This document shows, one piece after another, positions 7,134-14,340 of a stretch of 15,905 bases of DNA. The notes under the pieces are model-generated. The model saw only the letters and a program-made list of their open reading frames with translations. It ran no database searches and was not told the origin of the DNA. Source of the stretch: Nanobdellota archaeon (lineage in GTDB: Archaea > Nanobdellota > Nanobdellia > Pacearchaeales > GW2011-AR1); the NCBI GenBank assembly GCA_023397215.1, contig JAEWUG010000008.1, positions 1 through 15,905 of the forward strand, read 5' to 3'. A program made the position numbers and the translations under genes. Each line of letters opens with the position of its first letter. Position 1 is the stretch's first letter.

Positions 7134-7134
7134 C

Positions 7135-7611
7135 ATGAAATTAAAATTGGAGAGTATACTTATATTTTTTATTGGTTTCTTTAGTTGTGCAACTGTTTTT
7201 TCTTTTATATTCTTTTCTAATGGAGAAATACCTTTTAGTTTAAATGGTAATGTAGCTTTAAGTCCTTCTAATTGGTTAAATAAAGAGAATATAATGGTTT
7301 ATAATGATAAAATAGTTATTTATGTGGATAATGCTAGTTTATCTTCATATCAACCAACAGGAAGTATGAGACCTTTATTAGATAGTGGTGCAAATGGGAT
7401 TAGAATAAAACCTGAGAGTGTTCAAGAGATAAATAATGGAGATATTATTTCTTTTAGAAAAAATGGTATGTTAATTGTTCATCGAGTTGTTGACAAAGGT
7501 GTTGACAGTGAAGGAATTTATTTTATTACTAAAGGTGATAATAATAATTATAGTGATGGTAAGGTTAGGTTTGAAGATATTGAGTATATAACAATTGGAA
7601 TTTTATATTAA
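7135..7611 (+). CDS. Signal peptidase I, archaeal/ER type (family S26B)
   Basis: Membrane-bound serine protease that removes signal peptides from exported proteins on the outer face of the membrane. The 158-residue protein has one N-terminal membrane helix (about 7-27) and then the catalytic fold. The nucleophile is S77 in PTGSMRP, followed by H116 in IVHRVV and D135 in TKGDNN. This Ser-His-Asp set is the archaeal/ER Sec11 type, in place of the bacterial Ser-Lys pair. It begins MKLKLES, and the leaderless-type promoter directly upstream fixes the start. Its last 9 nt overlap the end of the opposite-strand presenilin-like gene. Likely substrates include the large surface protein at 806-3445, but that is inference. 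It could be a specialised rather than the main signal peptidase of the cell. Confidence 0.87.
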   Translation: MKLKLESILIFFIGFFSCATVFSFIFFSNGEIPFSLNGNVALSPSNWLNKENIMVYNDKIVIYVDNASLSSYQPTGSMRPLLDSGANGIRIKPESVQEINNGDIISFRKNGMLIVHRVVDKGVDSEGIYFITKGDNNNYSDGKVRFEDIEYITIGILY

Positions 7612-8604
7612 GAAAATTAAAAACCATAATAATAAACTAATTAGTATTCCTGAAGAAATAAAAGGCATTGCAGGGTATACTTTATTTTGTTTTTTGAAGA
7701 TTAATAAAAACCCTAGGCCTAAAAAAGCACCAATTATTACAAATAATGCTGGGATTAATCCTGGGATATTAAATAATGATTGATCTTGGAATGTCCACAT
7801 GAAAATTCCTGATGTTAATATTGGAAAAGCAACATCTCCACCACCTAATGCTGCAAACTTTATTTTGAATTTTTTATTCTTAATTTTTTGAGGTATTTTT
7901 TTGTTCTTATATTTTTCTTTAATTATTTTAATTTCTTTTTTTGTTTTATCATCAATTAAAGGGATTAAAAAACCTGAGAATATTTTAACTTCTTTCATTT
8001 GATAATTAGCCATCTTTTGCATAATTTTACTTTTCCAAACAGCCCACATATCATAAATTGAAATTAAGATTAATAATCCTAATATAAAAAACACATTCAT
8101 TAAAGGTTTTGTAGGATTATAAATTGCATAAACTAAAATAAGTGAAACTCCTGGATAAATTAATGTTTCAGTAAAATTATGAATGTAATAATTCGCTTTA
8201 ATTATTTTAAAATAAGATAAAACTAAGGCAATTAATACAGAATAAAAAAATATATTATTAATTGGTAATTTAAATAAAAATCCATTTATTGTAATTGTTA
8301 AAGATAAAACTACAATTAGACTAAACCAAACTTTCATAACATATTTTATTTTATATTTCATTAATAATGTAAAAATTAATATTACAAATATTAAGGAAAG
8401 AAAAAAAGAAAAAAGATTAAATTCATTTGTTTGATTTTGTTGAGAATTAATTCCAAAAGGTAATTTTTCTTGAGTAATATTAATAGTATTATTTTCAGAA
8501 TAATTTATAGTTGGGGTATAATTATTTAATAATAATATGGCTATTATCTGTGTAATTAAAAATAAGCTTAATATTATTGCTTTAGTTTTATTTTCTTGTT
8601 TCAT
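7603..8604 (-). CDS. Presenilin-like intramembrane aspartyl protease (A22/PSH)
   Basis: Multi-spanning membrane protease of 333 residues that cuts within transmembrane helices. The two catalytic aspartates are in the expected contexts: D185 in ISIYDMWAV and D257 in ALGGGDVAFP (GxGD). The third family motif, PAL, appears as YPAMPF with P311-A312-M313, so its Leu is replaced by Met. Hydrophobic helices are visible at about 8-27, 63-82, 90-112, 117-133, 147-162, 169-185, 250-272, 279-303 and 311-331, matching the nine-helix plan. A basic loop (about 190-250) separates the two catalytic helices. Archaeal PSH proteins are studied as presenilin and signal peptide peptidase models; natural substrates are largely unknown. 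Its ATG directly follows the polB stop, with AGGGGA about 8 nt ahead, so coupled expression with polB is likely. Confidence 0.88.
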   Translation of the reverse strand: MKQENKTKAIILSLFLITQIIAILLLNNYTPTINYSENNTINITQEKLPFGINSQQNQTNEFNLFSFFLSLIFVILIFTLLMKYKIKYVMKVWFSLIVVLSLTITINGFLFKLPINNIFFYSVLIALVLSYFKIIKANYYIHNFTETLIYPGVSLILVYAIYNPTKPLMNVFFILGLLILISIYDMWAVWKSKIMQKMANYQMKEVKIFSGFLIPLIDDKTKKEIKIIKEKYKNKKIPQKIKNKKFKIKFAALGGGDVAFPILTSGIFMWTFQDQSLFNIPGLIPALFVIIGAFLGLGFLLIFKKQNKVYPAMPFISSGILISLLLWFLIFLI

Positions 8605-11028
8605 CTAAAAATCCCCTAAGTTTGTTTGAGTTTTACTTTTTATTAATCTTTTTATATCTACATTAAAAACTTCAAATATATTATCAATTGCAGGTATAAT
8701 TTGGTTATTTAAGTAATATTCAATATCATAATCTTGTTTTTCACTTATTAAATAAACTTTATCGCTTATCTTTTTTGTTTTTTGTTTTGTTTCTCCAATA
8801 TAATATTCAATAACTGTTCCTGATGATACTGGTATTTTTTGTTTTTTCATTTTTTCAGCTGCAATAACATGAGGACCTTTTGAGGTATATTCAGAAATCT
8901 CTTTTTTTAATTGTGTTTTTATTAATAAATCTTTTATTTCAATTTGCCTATTATTTAATTTATTTAAAATTTCATTAAAATATTCTTGTGATTTTTTAAT
9001 TTCACCACTAGATAATATTAAATATAAAATATTCTTTTGCATTTCTCTTGCTAGTTTACACCAATCTCTTCTAATTGTTTCAAAACCTCTTATTTTTAAT
9101 TTGTCTTTTTCATCTATTAGAGCATATTTCTTTTTTGCACCAATATTACTATCTCTTTTTGCTACAAATAATCCTCTTTTATAAAAATCTTCAAAATCTA
9201 ATTGCATTATTCCTGGTAATTCTTTATTTAATTCTTCTAATAAATCTATTATTTCTTTTTTTGAAGAATTCCCTTGTAAAAATGCTATGGAATCAGTATC
9301 TGAATAAATAATTTTATAATTCTTTTTTTCTATTTTTTTTATTGTTTTTAAGATATTATTTCTTGCAAATTTTGCAGTTGATTCTGCTGCTTCTCTACAA
9401 TAATATCTTGCACCAAAAAAACCTAAATATCCATAACTTGCATTTGCTAATAATTTATATGCATTACTTCTAGCTTTATTTAGATTATTTTTATTTTTTT
9501 TATATTCTTCTTTGTATTTTTTTCTTAAAGTAATTATTTCTTCTAATAATTTTGGAAAAAATCCTTGTTCTTTAGAAAAATTATACCCTTGTTCTGTTTG
9601 ATTTAATGTAGATTTACTTAAGTTATAAGTTACAATAACAGAACCATACATACTTGTAAAATCAAATATGACAATATTTTCATATAATCCTGGTGTTGGC
9701 TCATAAACAAAAGCTCCTTCATATTTTCCTAAACTTTGTCTATCTGAAATATTATTTGTTGTAGGTCTTTTTTCAGCAATTTCATTAAATCGGTTTAAGT
9801 TATGTAAAATATAATTTTCTACATGAGAAGACATCCTATCTCGACTAATATCAAAAAGAGGCTCTTTAATTATTTTACAAAATTCTAATAAATCAGGCCA
9901 AATAGAAAAAAATAATTTGTATGTGATTTTAGAATCTTTTAAATTATATGAATAAAATTTATTCCAGTCTATTTTCTTGTTTGATTTTAAATCTGCAAAA
10001 TCAAATTCTTCTTTTTTTTCACCTATTAGTTCATTTGCTACTTCATTTAATGATAAAGATTCTGTTTGTAAATATTGTGAAAAAACAGCACTAATAAATT
10101 TGTAAATATCAATGTGAACAATCCCATTTATTTTGCTTATTGTAAAGTTTGACCTTGAGAAGGTTGGTTGAGTATTATTTATTCCAATGTTCAAATTTAC
10201 TTTTTTCTTATCAGCTCTTGATTTTATATAAGGTAAATCAAAGACATCTGAAAAATATCCACATAACACATCAGGGTTATATTCTTTTATTTCATTAACA
10301 AAAGCTTCAAGCATTTCTTCTTCGTCTTTATAATAATAAACATAATCTAAATTTGTTTTTGGTTTAAAGGTTAGTACTTTTTTATAATCTTCTCCATATA
10401 AAGAAATCATTAAAATTTTACCTTTTCCAATTTCAGAGTTATCTGTTTCAATATCATAAGCTAAGACTTTTGGAGTAAAACTTGATTCTTTTTTTTCTAT
10501 AAGCTTGCAATCTTTTAGTTTTAGAGCTATATCCACATTAAGATTATTAATCAATCCTGAGAAATCTTCTTGTGTTAAAATATCCCCATTTATTTTATAC
10601 CAATTTAAGGGACTAAAGTTTTTTTCCATAATATACTTAGAAATTATATTAATGTCATATTCTCTTCTTGCTATTATTAATGGACTGTCTCCTATTTCAG
10701 AGGCAATATCATGCATATCTTTGTGATTTGTTACAAATACTTTTATTGCTAAGACATCTTTTCCTAAATATTTTTTATTGTGAATTTCTGTCTTAGTTAC
10801 TTTTGAAATTCTAGACTTTTTATTTACTTCTAATTTTTCAATTTTATTTTGTAATTCTTTTACTTGTTTTTCTTTAGTGTCTAATCCTAGAATTACCCAG
10901 AAAAAAGGGTCATAAGAATCAATTAAACAAATTTTTTTATTGTTTTGACTTTTGCCAATAATTTGAATATAGTTCTTATTATTATAATCAAAATAAGAAT
11001 AATCTAAAGGGATAAAGTCTAATTCCAT
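8605..11028 (-). CDS. polB: Family B replicative DNA polymerase
   Basis: DNA-dependent DNA polymerase with 3'-5' proofreading, 807 residues, the usual size for archaeal PolB and without inteins. Exonuclease motifs: Exo I YDIE (D192, E194), Exo II YFSDVFDLPY (D264) and Exo III YNLKD (Y361, D365). The Exo II position usually held by Asn is Phe259. Polymerase motifs: A is DFTSMYGS (456-463) where SLYPS is usual, B is YKLLANASYG (524-533) with K525 and N529, and C is YSDTDS (575-580) where YGDTDS is usual. The catalytic aspartates D456, D577 and D579 are all present. A thumb KKKY (632-635) follows. The C-terminus QTNLGDF (801-807) resembles a PCNA-binding box that lacks its last aromatic residue. 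The start codon has a TATA box at -26, and the presenilin-like gene follows with no gap. It works with FEN1 and ligase encoded nearby. Confidence 0.95.
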   Translation of the reverse strand: MELDFIPLDYSYFDYNNKNYIQIIGKSQNNKKICLIDSYDPFFWVILGLDTKEKQVKELQNKIEKLEVNKKSRISKVTKTEIHNKKYLGKDVLAIKVFVTNHKDMHDIASEIGDSPLIIARREYDINIISKYIMEKNFSPLNWYKINGDILTQEDFSGLINNLNVDIALKLKDCKLIEKKESSFTPKVLAYDIETDNSEIGKGKILMISLYGEDYKKVLTFKPKTNLDYVYYYKDEEEMLEAFVNEIKEYNPDVLCGYFSDVFDLPYIKSRADKKKVNLNIGINNTQPTFSRSNFTISKINGIVHIDIYKFISAVFSQYLQTESLSLNEVANELIGEKKEEFDFADLKSNKKIDWNKFYSYNLKDSKITYKLFFSIWPDLLEFCKIIKEPLFDISRDRMSSHVENYILHNLNRFNEIAEKRPTTNNISDRQSLGKYEGAFVYEPTPGLYENIVIFDFTSMYGSVIVTYNLSKSTLNQTEQGYNFSKEQGFFPKLLEEIITLRKKYKEEYKKNKNNLNKARSNAYKLLANASYGYLGFFGARYYCREAAESTAKFARNNILKTIKKIEKKNYKIIYSDTDSIAFLQGNSSKKEIIDLLEELNKELPGIMQLDFEDFYKRGLFVAKRDSNIGAKKKYALIDEKDKLKIRGFETIRRDWCKLAREMQKNILYLILSSGEIKKSQEYFNEILNKLNNRQIEIKDLLIKTQLKKEISEYTSKGPHVIAAEKMKKQKIPVSSGTVIEYYIGETKQKTKKISDKVYLISEKQDYDIEYYLNNQIIPAIDNIFEVFNVDIKRLIKSKTQTNLGDF

Positions 11029-11050
11029 TTATAATAATTAATGAACTTAT

Positions 11051-11058
11051 TATTTAAA
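11051..11058 (-). promoter_or_regulatory. TATA box of polB
   Basis: TTTAAATA on the minus strand is centred about 26 nt before the polB ATG, predicting a leaderless message that also covers the presenilin-like gene. Confidence 0.55.
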
Positions 11059-11077
11059 GTTTAGTTTAATTATCTAT

Positions 11078-11104
11078 TTTTGTAACTGAATAAGAGTTAC
11101 AAAA
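11078..11104. repeat. Perfect 10-bp inverted repeat between divergent promoters
   Basis: TTTTGTAACT (11078-11087) and AGTTACAAAA (11095-11104) are exact reverse complements separated by 7 bases. The repeat sits between the polB TATA box and the TATA box of the unknown gene, ending 7 bases before the latter. The position fits a regulator site controlling one or both genes; an RNA hairpin is unlikely because neither predicted transcript includes it. Confidence 0.6.
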
Positions 11105-11111
11105 CATAAAG

Positions 11112-11120
11112 TTTATAAAA
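11112..11120 (+). promoter_or_regulatory. TATA box of the unknown gene at 11141
   Basis: TTTATAAAA is centred 25 nt before the ATG at 11141. It is one of the best TATA matches in the window and predicts a leaderless transcript. Confidence 0.6.
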
Positions 11121-11140
11121 GAGTTTTTATTTTATATAAT

Positions 11141-11950
11141 ATGAATAATTTAAACCAGAAAATTTGTTTAGAAGATGATTTAATTGAAGAACAAAGAGAA
11201 GCTTTTTTATCTAATGATTTTAGAAGATTTAGGGAATTATCAGATTTTACTGGTATTGATTATCCTACTTCTGATGAAGAACAAGAAATTGGGCCTGAAA
11301 TGAATTATGAAAATAATGATTTATTTGGTTCAATTTCTGAGTCTAGTTTTGTTCCTGAAAAAAAATGTTCTCCTTCTAAAAGCTTAATTTTAACTTTATT
11401 TAATTCTAATCCTATTTCATTAAATAATATTTATACTAGTTTAGATACATTAAATTTTGGAGAATATTTTTCTTATTTAAATTTAGATGAATTTTTAATT
11501 TCTGCAAAAGAAATTGGTTATTTAAAACATAAAAATAAAGGTATGAATAAATCATTAAATTTATGGAATCAAGATATTTATACTATTTTTCATCAATTAT
11601 TCGAAGGGGGTTTTCCATTGTATAATGGAGTTAAAGGATTAACAGAGTCTCAAAGAAATCATTATAAGACTATGAATCCTTATAGTCATAATAGTTTTAA
11701 GGATAGAATAAATAGTATACCAGAAAAAACTAATGAAAAGTTTAAAGAATTATTAAAAAAAGAATTACCCTCTTATATTACAGAACGGAATTATTATTTA
11801 AATCCACAACCTCATAAGAATAGTGGAGACATAATTTTATATGGAGCACCTGCTTATAGAAGGAATGATTCAAGAGGAGATAGGTCTAAAAAATGGGCAA
11901 ATTATTATGCTAGAGAAATTAGTAAAAAATTAAAGACATATAATGAATAA
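11141..11950 (+). CDS. Unrecognised protein with acidic N-terminus and basic C-terminus
   Basis: I do not recognise this 269-residue protein. It appears soluble and cytoplasmic: no signal peptide, membrane helix or metal-binding cysteine cluster is seen. Residues 1-75 are strongly acidic and probably partly disordered. Residues about 80-135 (SLILTLFNSNPISLNNIY to AKEIGYLKHK) alternate hydrophobic helices in a way that could be a winged-helix or other small helical domain; this is only a guess. The segment 140-170 is aromatic, and the C-terminal 60 residues are basic with Tyr-rich patches (YITERNYYL; KKWANYYAREISKKL). It has a strong TATA box and an inverted repeat upstream, divergent from polB, and FEN1 follows after 34 nt. 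A DNA-binding or replication-linked role is possible from context and charge, but nothing in the sequence proves it. Confidence 0.75.
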   Translation: MNNLNQKICLEDDLIEEQREAFLSNDFRRFRELSDFTGIDYPTSDEEQEIGPEMNYENNDLFGSISESSFVPEKKCSPSKSLILTLFNSNPISLNNIYTSLDTLNFGEYFSYLNLDEFLISAKEIGYLKHKNKGMNKSLNLWNQDIYTIFHQLFEGGFPLYNGVKGLTESQRNHYKTMNPYSHNSFKDRINSIPEKTNEKFKELLKKELPSYITERNYYLNPQPHKNSGDIILYGAPAYRRNDSRGDRSKKWANYYAREISKKLKTYNE

Positions 11951-11955
11951 AAAAA

Positions 11956-11964
11956 CTATTAAAG
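11956..11964 (+). promoter_or_regulatory. Weak TATA-like box of fen
   Basis: CTATTAAAG is centred 25 nt before the FEN1 ATG. The match is poor, but the position agrees with the other genes. Confidence 0.3.
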
Positions 11965-11984
11965 TTTGTTAACTTCTATTTTTT

Positions 11985-13016
11985 ATGGGTATTAACATTG
12001 GAGAGATTATTCCTAAAAGGGAAATTGAGTTGTCTTTTCTTAAAGATAAAATTATTGCTGTTGATGCTTATAATACTCTTTACCAATTTTTGACAACTAT
12101 AAGACAACCAGATGGAACTCCTTTGCAAGATAGTTCTGGAAATATTACATCTCATTTATCTGGTTTATTATATCGAAATTTAAATTTGATTTTAAATGGA
12201 ATTAAACTTGTTTATGTTTTTGATGGAAAACCTCCTGAATTAAAACAATGTGAAATTGAAAAAAGAAAACAAGTAAAATATGCTTCTGAATTAAAATATG
12301 AAGAAGCAAAAAGATTAAGAGATATTGATGCTATGAAAAAATATTCTTCTAGGACTGTTAGTTTAAATAATGAAATTATTGAACAAAGTAAAGAACTTTT
12401 AGAAGCAATGGGAATTTATTGTATTGAGTCACCAAATGAAGGAGAAGCAGAAGCTGCTAGTTTAGCTAAAAACAATTTTGTTTGGGCAAGTGCTTCTCAA
12501 GATTATGATTCTTTACTTTATGGAACTCCTTATCTTGTTAGAAATCTAACTCTTGCAAGAAAAAGAAAAATTAATACAGGAGAATATGTTGATGTTAATA
12601 TTGAGTTGGTTGAGTTAAGACAAGTCTTGAATAGATTAGATATTGATTTGGATCAGTTAATTTGTTTAGCAATTTTAGTTGGAACAGATTATAATCCTGG
12701 TGGTGTTAAAGGTTTAGGACAAAAAAAAGCTCTTGAGATTGTTCAAAAATATAAATATCCTTTTGAAATTTTTAAATTTGTTCAGAGTAAATATAATGAA
12801 GAGATTAATTTTGATTGGCAGGAGATTTTTAGAGTTTTTCATGAATATGAATTAGGTAATGTAAGAGAAATTGAGTTTCCTGAGATAAATTATTCAAAAA
12901 TAAAAAGTATTTTATTAAGATATGAATTTAATGAAATAAGGATTGATTCTGCAATAGATAGATTAAAAGATTTTTTTGAGAATAAAAAGCAAAAGGGATT
13001 GAGTGAGTTTTTCTAA
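11985..13016 (+). CDS. fen: Flap endonuclease 1 (FEN1/XPG family)
   Basis: Structure-specific nuclease that removes 5' flaps in Okazaki-fragment maturation and long-patch base excision repair. The 343-residue protein has the usual archaeal FEN1 length. Metal-binding acids are in place: D27 in VDAYNTLYQF, D80 in VFDGKPP, E152 and E154 in NEGEAEA, D173 and D175 in SQDYDSLLYG, and D235 in VGTDYNPGG, which leads into the helix-hairpin-helix VKGLGQKKAL. The helical-arch region (about 90-130) is basic. The last eight residues, QKGLSEFF (336-343), are a textbook PCNA-binding box. The start MGINIGEII is the family N-terminus; the initiator region threads the active site, so an exact start matters and this ATG fits. 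It lies on the same strand as, and about 1.3 kb before, the DNA ligase that seals the nicks it leaves. Confidence 0.95.
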   Translation: MGINIGEIIPKREIELSFLKDKIIAVDAYNTLYQFLTTIRQPDGTPLQDSSGNITSHLSGLLYRNLNLILNGIKLVYVFDGKPPELKQCEIEKRKQVKYASELKYEEAKRLRDIDAMKKYSSRTVSLNNEIIEQSKELLEAMGIYCIESPNEGEAEAASLAKNNFVWASASQDYDSLLYGTPYLVRNLTLARKRKINTGEYVDVNIELVELRQVLNRLDIDLDQLICLAILVGTDYNPGGVKGLGQKKALEIVQKYKYPFEIFKFVQSKYNEEINFDWQEIFRVFHEYELGNVREIEFPEINYSKIKSILLRYEFNEIRIDSAIDRLKDFFENKKQKGLSEFF

Positions 13017-13019
13017 ATA

Positions 13020-13027
13020 TTTATTAA
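13020..13027 (+). promoter_or_regulatory. TATA-like box of the permuted GTPase gene
   Basis: TTTATTAA is centred about 25 nt before the ATG at 13049 in the 32-nt gap after fen. A T-rich stretch follows and no ribosome binding site is seen. Confidence 0.4.
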
Positions 13028-13048
13028 GGTCTATTTGTTGTTTTTTAT

Positions 13049-13795
13049 ATGGGATATTGGGGAGTTGTGAATAATAGTTTAAAGAATTCTGATATTATTT
13101 TATTAATTTTAGATGCAAGAATTCCTGAAGAAAGTCGTAATAGAGAAGTTTTGAGAAAGACTCGTGAAATGCGTAAAGAACTTATTTTTGTTTTTAATAA
13201 ATGTGATTTAATTAGTAAAGAAAATTTAGGAAAATTAAAAGAAAAGTACCCTGATTCATTTTTTATTAGTGCAACAAAAAAAGATAGTTTAAGAAAATTA
13301 AGGAAGCATTTAGTTGATTTAGGAAAAGATATTAAACCTTCTTTGAGAATTTCTTTAATTGGTTATCCTAATGTTGGTAAATCAAGTATACTTAATATTT
13401 TAGTTCCTAAGACAAGAGCAAAAGTTAGTAGTAAGAGTGGTACAACTAAAGAAACTCAATGGGTTAGAGAAGGGAATTTAAGATTTATGGATACTCCTGG
13501 AGTTATTCCTCGAAGTGATTCGAGAGTTAGTATTGGTTTAACTGCTTCAAAAGATGCTCATAAATTAAGAAATCCAGATAAGGTTGCATATGAAATTATT
13601 AAAGTTTTAAGAAAACAAAATCTTGAAGCATTAAAAAATTATTATAAAGTTGATTTTGAAAAGAAAGATTCTGATTATGATGTTTTATTAAAAATTGGAA
13701 CAAAGAAAAATTATATTTCAAAAGGTGGAGATATTGATGAGAATAGAACAGTTACTCAAATAATTAGTGATTGGCAAAAAGGAAAAATAAAGTAA
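13049..13795 (+). CDS. Circularly permuted GTPase of the YlqF/YawG type
   Basis: A 248-residue GTPase whose G motifs occur in the permuted order G4-G5-G1-G2-G3: NKCD (50-53), SA (74-75), GYPNVGKSS (105-113), T132 in SGTTKE and DTPG (148-151). The segment DARIPEESRN (22-31) is the usual lead-in of this group. YlqF/RbgA, Nog2 and Lsg1 relatives act in large ribosomal subunit assembly, so the same role is likely here. The opening W-VV-SLKNSDIILLILDARIP matches archaeal members such as the Methanocaldococcus protein, and differs from the FPGHM opening of bacterial YlqF. The C-terminal helical region (about 165-248) includes a basic DxLLKIGTKKNYISKGG stretch that probably binds rRNA. The protein has its own promoter and no functional tie to the flanking DNA repair genes is evident. 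Confidence 0.88.
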   Translation: MGYWGVVNNSLKNSDIILLILDARIPEESRNREVLRKTREMRKELIFVFNKCDLISKENLGKLKEKYPDSFFISATKKDSLRKLRKHLVDLGKDIKPSLRISLIGYPNVGKSSILNILVPKTRAKVSSKSGTTKETQWVREGNLRFMDTPGVIPRSDSRVSIGLTASKDAHKLRNPDKVAYEIIKVLRKQNLEALKNYYKVDFEKKDSDYDVLLKIGTKKNYISKGGDIDENRTVTQIISDWQKGKIK

Positions 13796-13796
13796 A

Positions 13797-13805
13797 TTAT
13801 AAAAA
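13797..13805 (+). promoter_or_regulatory. TATA-like box of the unknown gene at 13827
   Basis: TTATAAAAA is centred 26 nt before the ATG at 13827, just after the stop of the permuted GTPase gene. Confidence 0.45.
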
Positions 13806-13826
13806 TAAGAAAAAATAATTTATTTT

Positions 13827-14327
13827 ATGTTAAATCTTAGTGATATAGTAAAAGAATCTTCTAGTATACCTTTTATTAAAAAAGTTGAATTTTATTTTTC
13901 TCCTGAATTTTACTTTTCAGAAGATATAAAAGATTTTCAAGAAGAAGATTTTTCAGAATTACCCTTATACAAAAAAATTATTTTTAATAATAGAGTTTAT
14001 ATTATTTTCAAGAATATTGGTTTAGATAAATTAAAGGATAATTGGTTTATGCTACATGATTCTTCTGGAAAAGAATTAGCTTATTGGGGAGAGAATGATG
14101 ACTTAGTTTATCCAACATTAGCTTCTTTTGATAATATTAAATTAGAACAAGGTTTAAAAGAAAAAGATTGGATTTATGAAATATTAACAGGATATTCTAT
14201 TTCTGATAATTTGTTAAATATAATTAAGGTAGATAAATATTCTTTTTTAAAAAAATCTCAAAAAGATTTAGCTTTTGATAAAATTAAGAATTTTGGTTTT
14301 AAACCTATAATACAACCTGCTTTTTGA
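13827..14327 (+). CDS. Unrecognised small soluble protein
   Basis: I do not recognise this 166-residue protein. It is acidic and aromatic in the N-terminal third (VEFYFSPEFYFSEDIKDFQEEDF, read across 21-43 with its Phe/Tyr spacing), then appears to form a mixed strand-helix domain with IIFNNRVYIIFKN, WFMLHDSSGKELAYWGENDD and WIYEILTGYSIS. No signal peptide, membrane segment, cysteine or nucleotide-binding motif is evident. It ends with TGA. It has a TATA-like box at -26, and the DNA ligase start follows 37 nt after its stop. The codon use and amino-acid style match the neighbouring genes, so I take it as a real, lineage-restricted gene. A link to ligation or replication is only suggested by position. 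Confidence 0.7.
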   Translation: MLNLSDIVKESSSIPFIKKVEFYFSPEFYFSEDIKDFQEEDFSELPLYKKIIFNNRVYIIFKNIGLDKLKDNWFMLHDSSGKELAYWGENDDLVYPTLASFDNIKLEQGLKEKDWIYEILTGYSISDNLLNIIKVDKYSFLKKSQKDLAFDKIKNFGFKPIIQPAF

Positions 14328-14331
14328 AAAG

Positions 14332-14340
14332 ATATAAATA
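14332..14340 (+). promoter_or_regulatory. TATA box of the DNA ligase gene
   Basis: ATATAAATA is centred 29 nt before the ligase ATG at 14365, in the 37-nt gap after the unknown gene. Confidence 0.5.

Noticed and set aside
7595..7783. Plus-strand small open frame after the signal peptidase
   Set aside because: It is antisense to the C-terminus of the presenilin-like protease, which carries the PAL-type motif on the minus strand.
9075..9311. Plus-strand Leu/Phe-rich open frame
   Set aside because: It is antisense to the PolB catalytic region and has no supporting signal.
10505..10726. Plus-strand open frame of 73 codons
   Set aside because: It is antisense to the PolB N-terminal domain and has no supporting signal.
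8605..11028. Intein in PolB
   Set aside because: Archaeal PolB often carries inteins at motifs A, B or C, but all three motifs are uninterrupted and the total length of 807 residues is normal.
11078..11104. Inverted repeat as an intrinsic terminator or RNA hairpin
   Set aside because: It lies upstream of both divergent TATA boxes, so neither predicted transcript includes it.
11029..11140. Replication origin in the gap between polB and the unknown gene
   Set aside because: The gap is AT-rich with an inverted repeat, but it has no origin-recognition-box-like G-string motif and no Orc1/Cdc6 gene nearby. The divergent promoters explain it.
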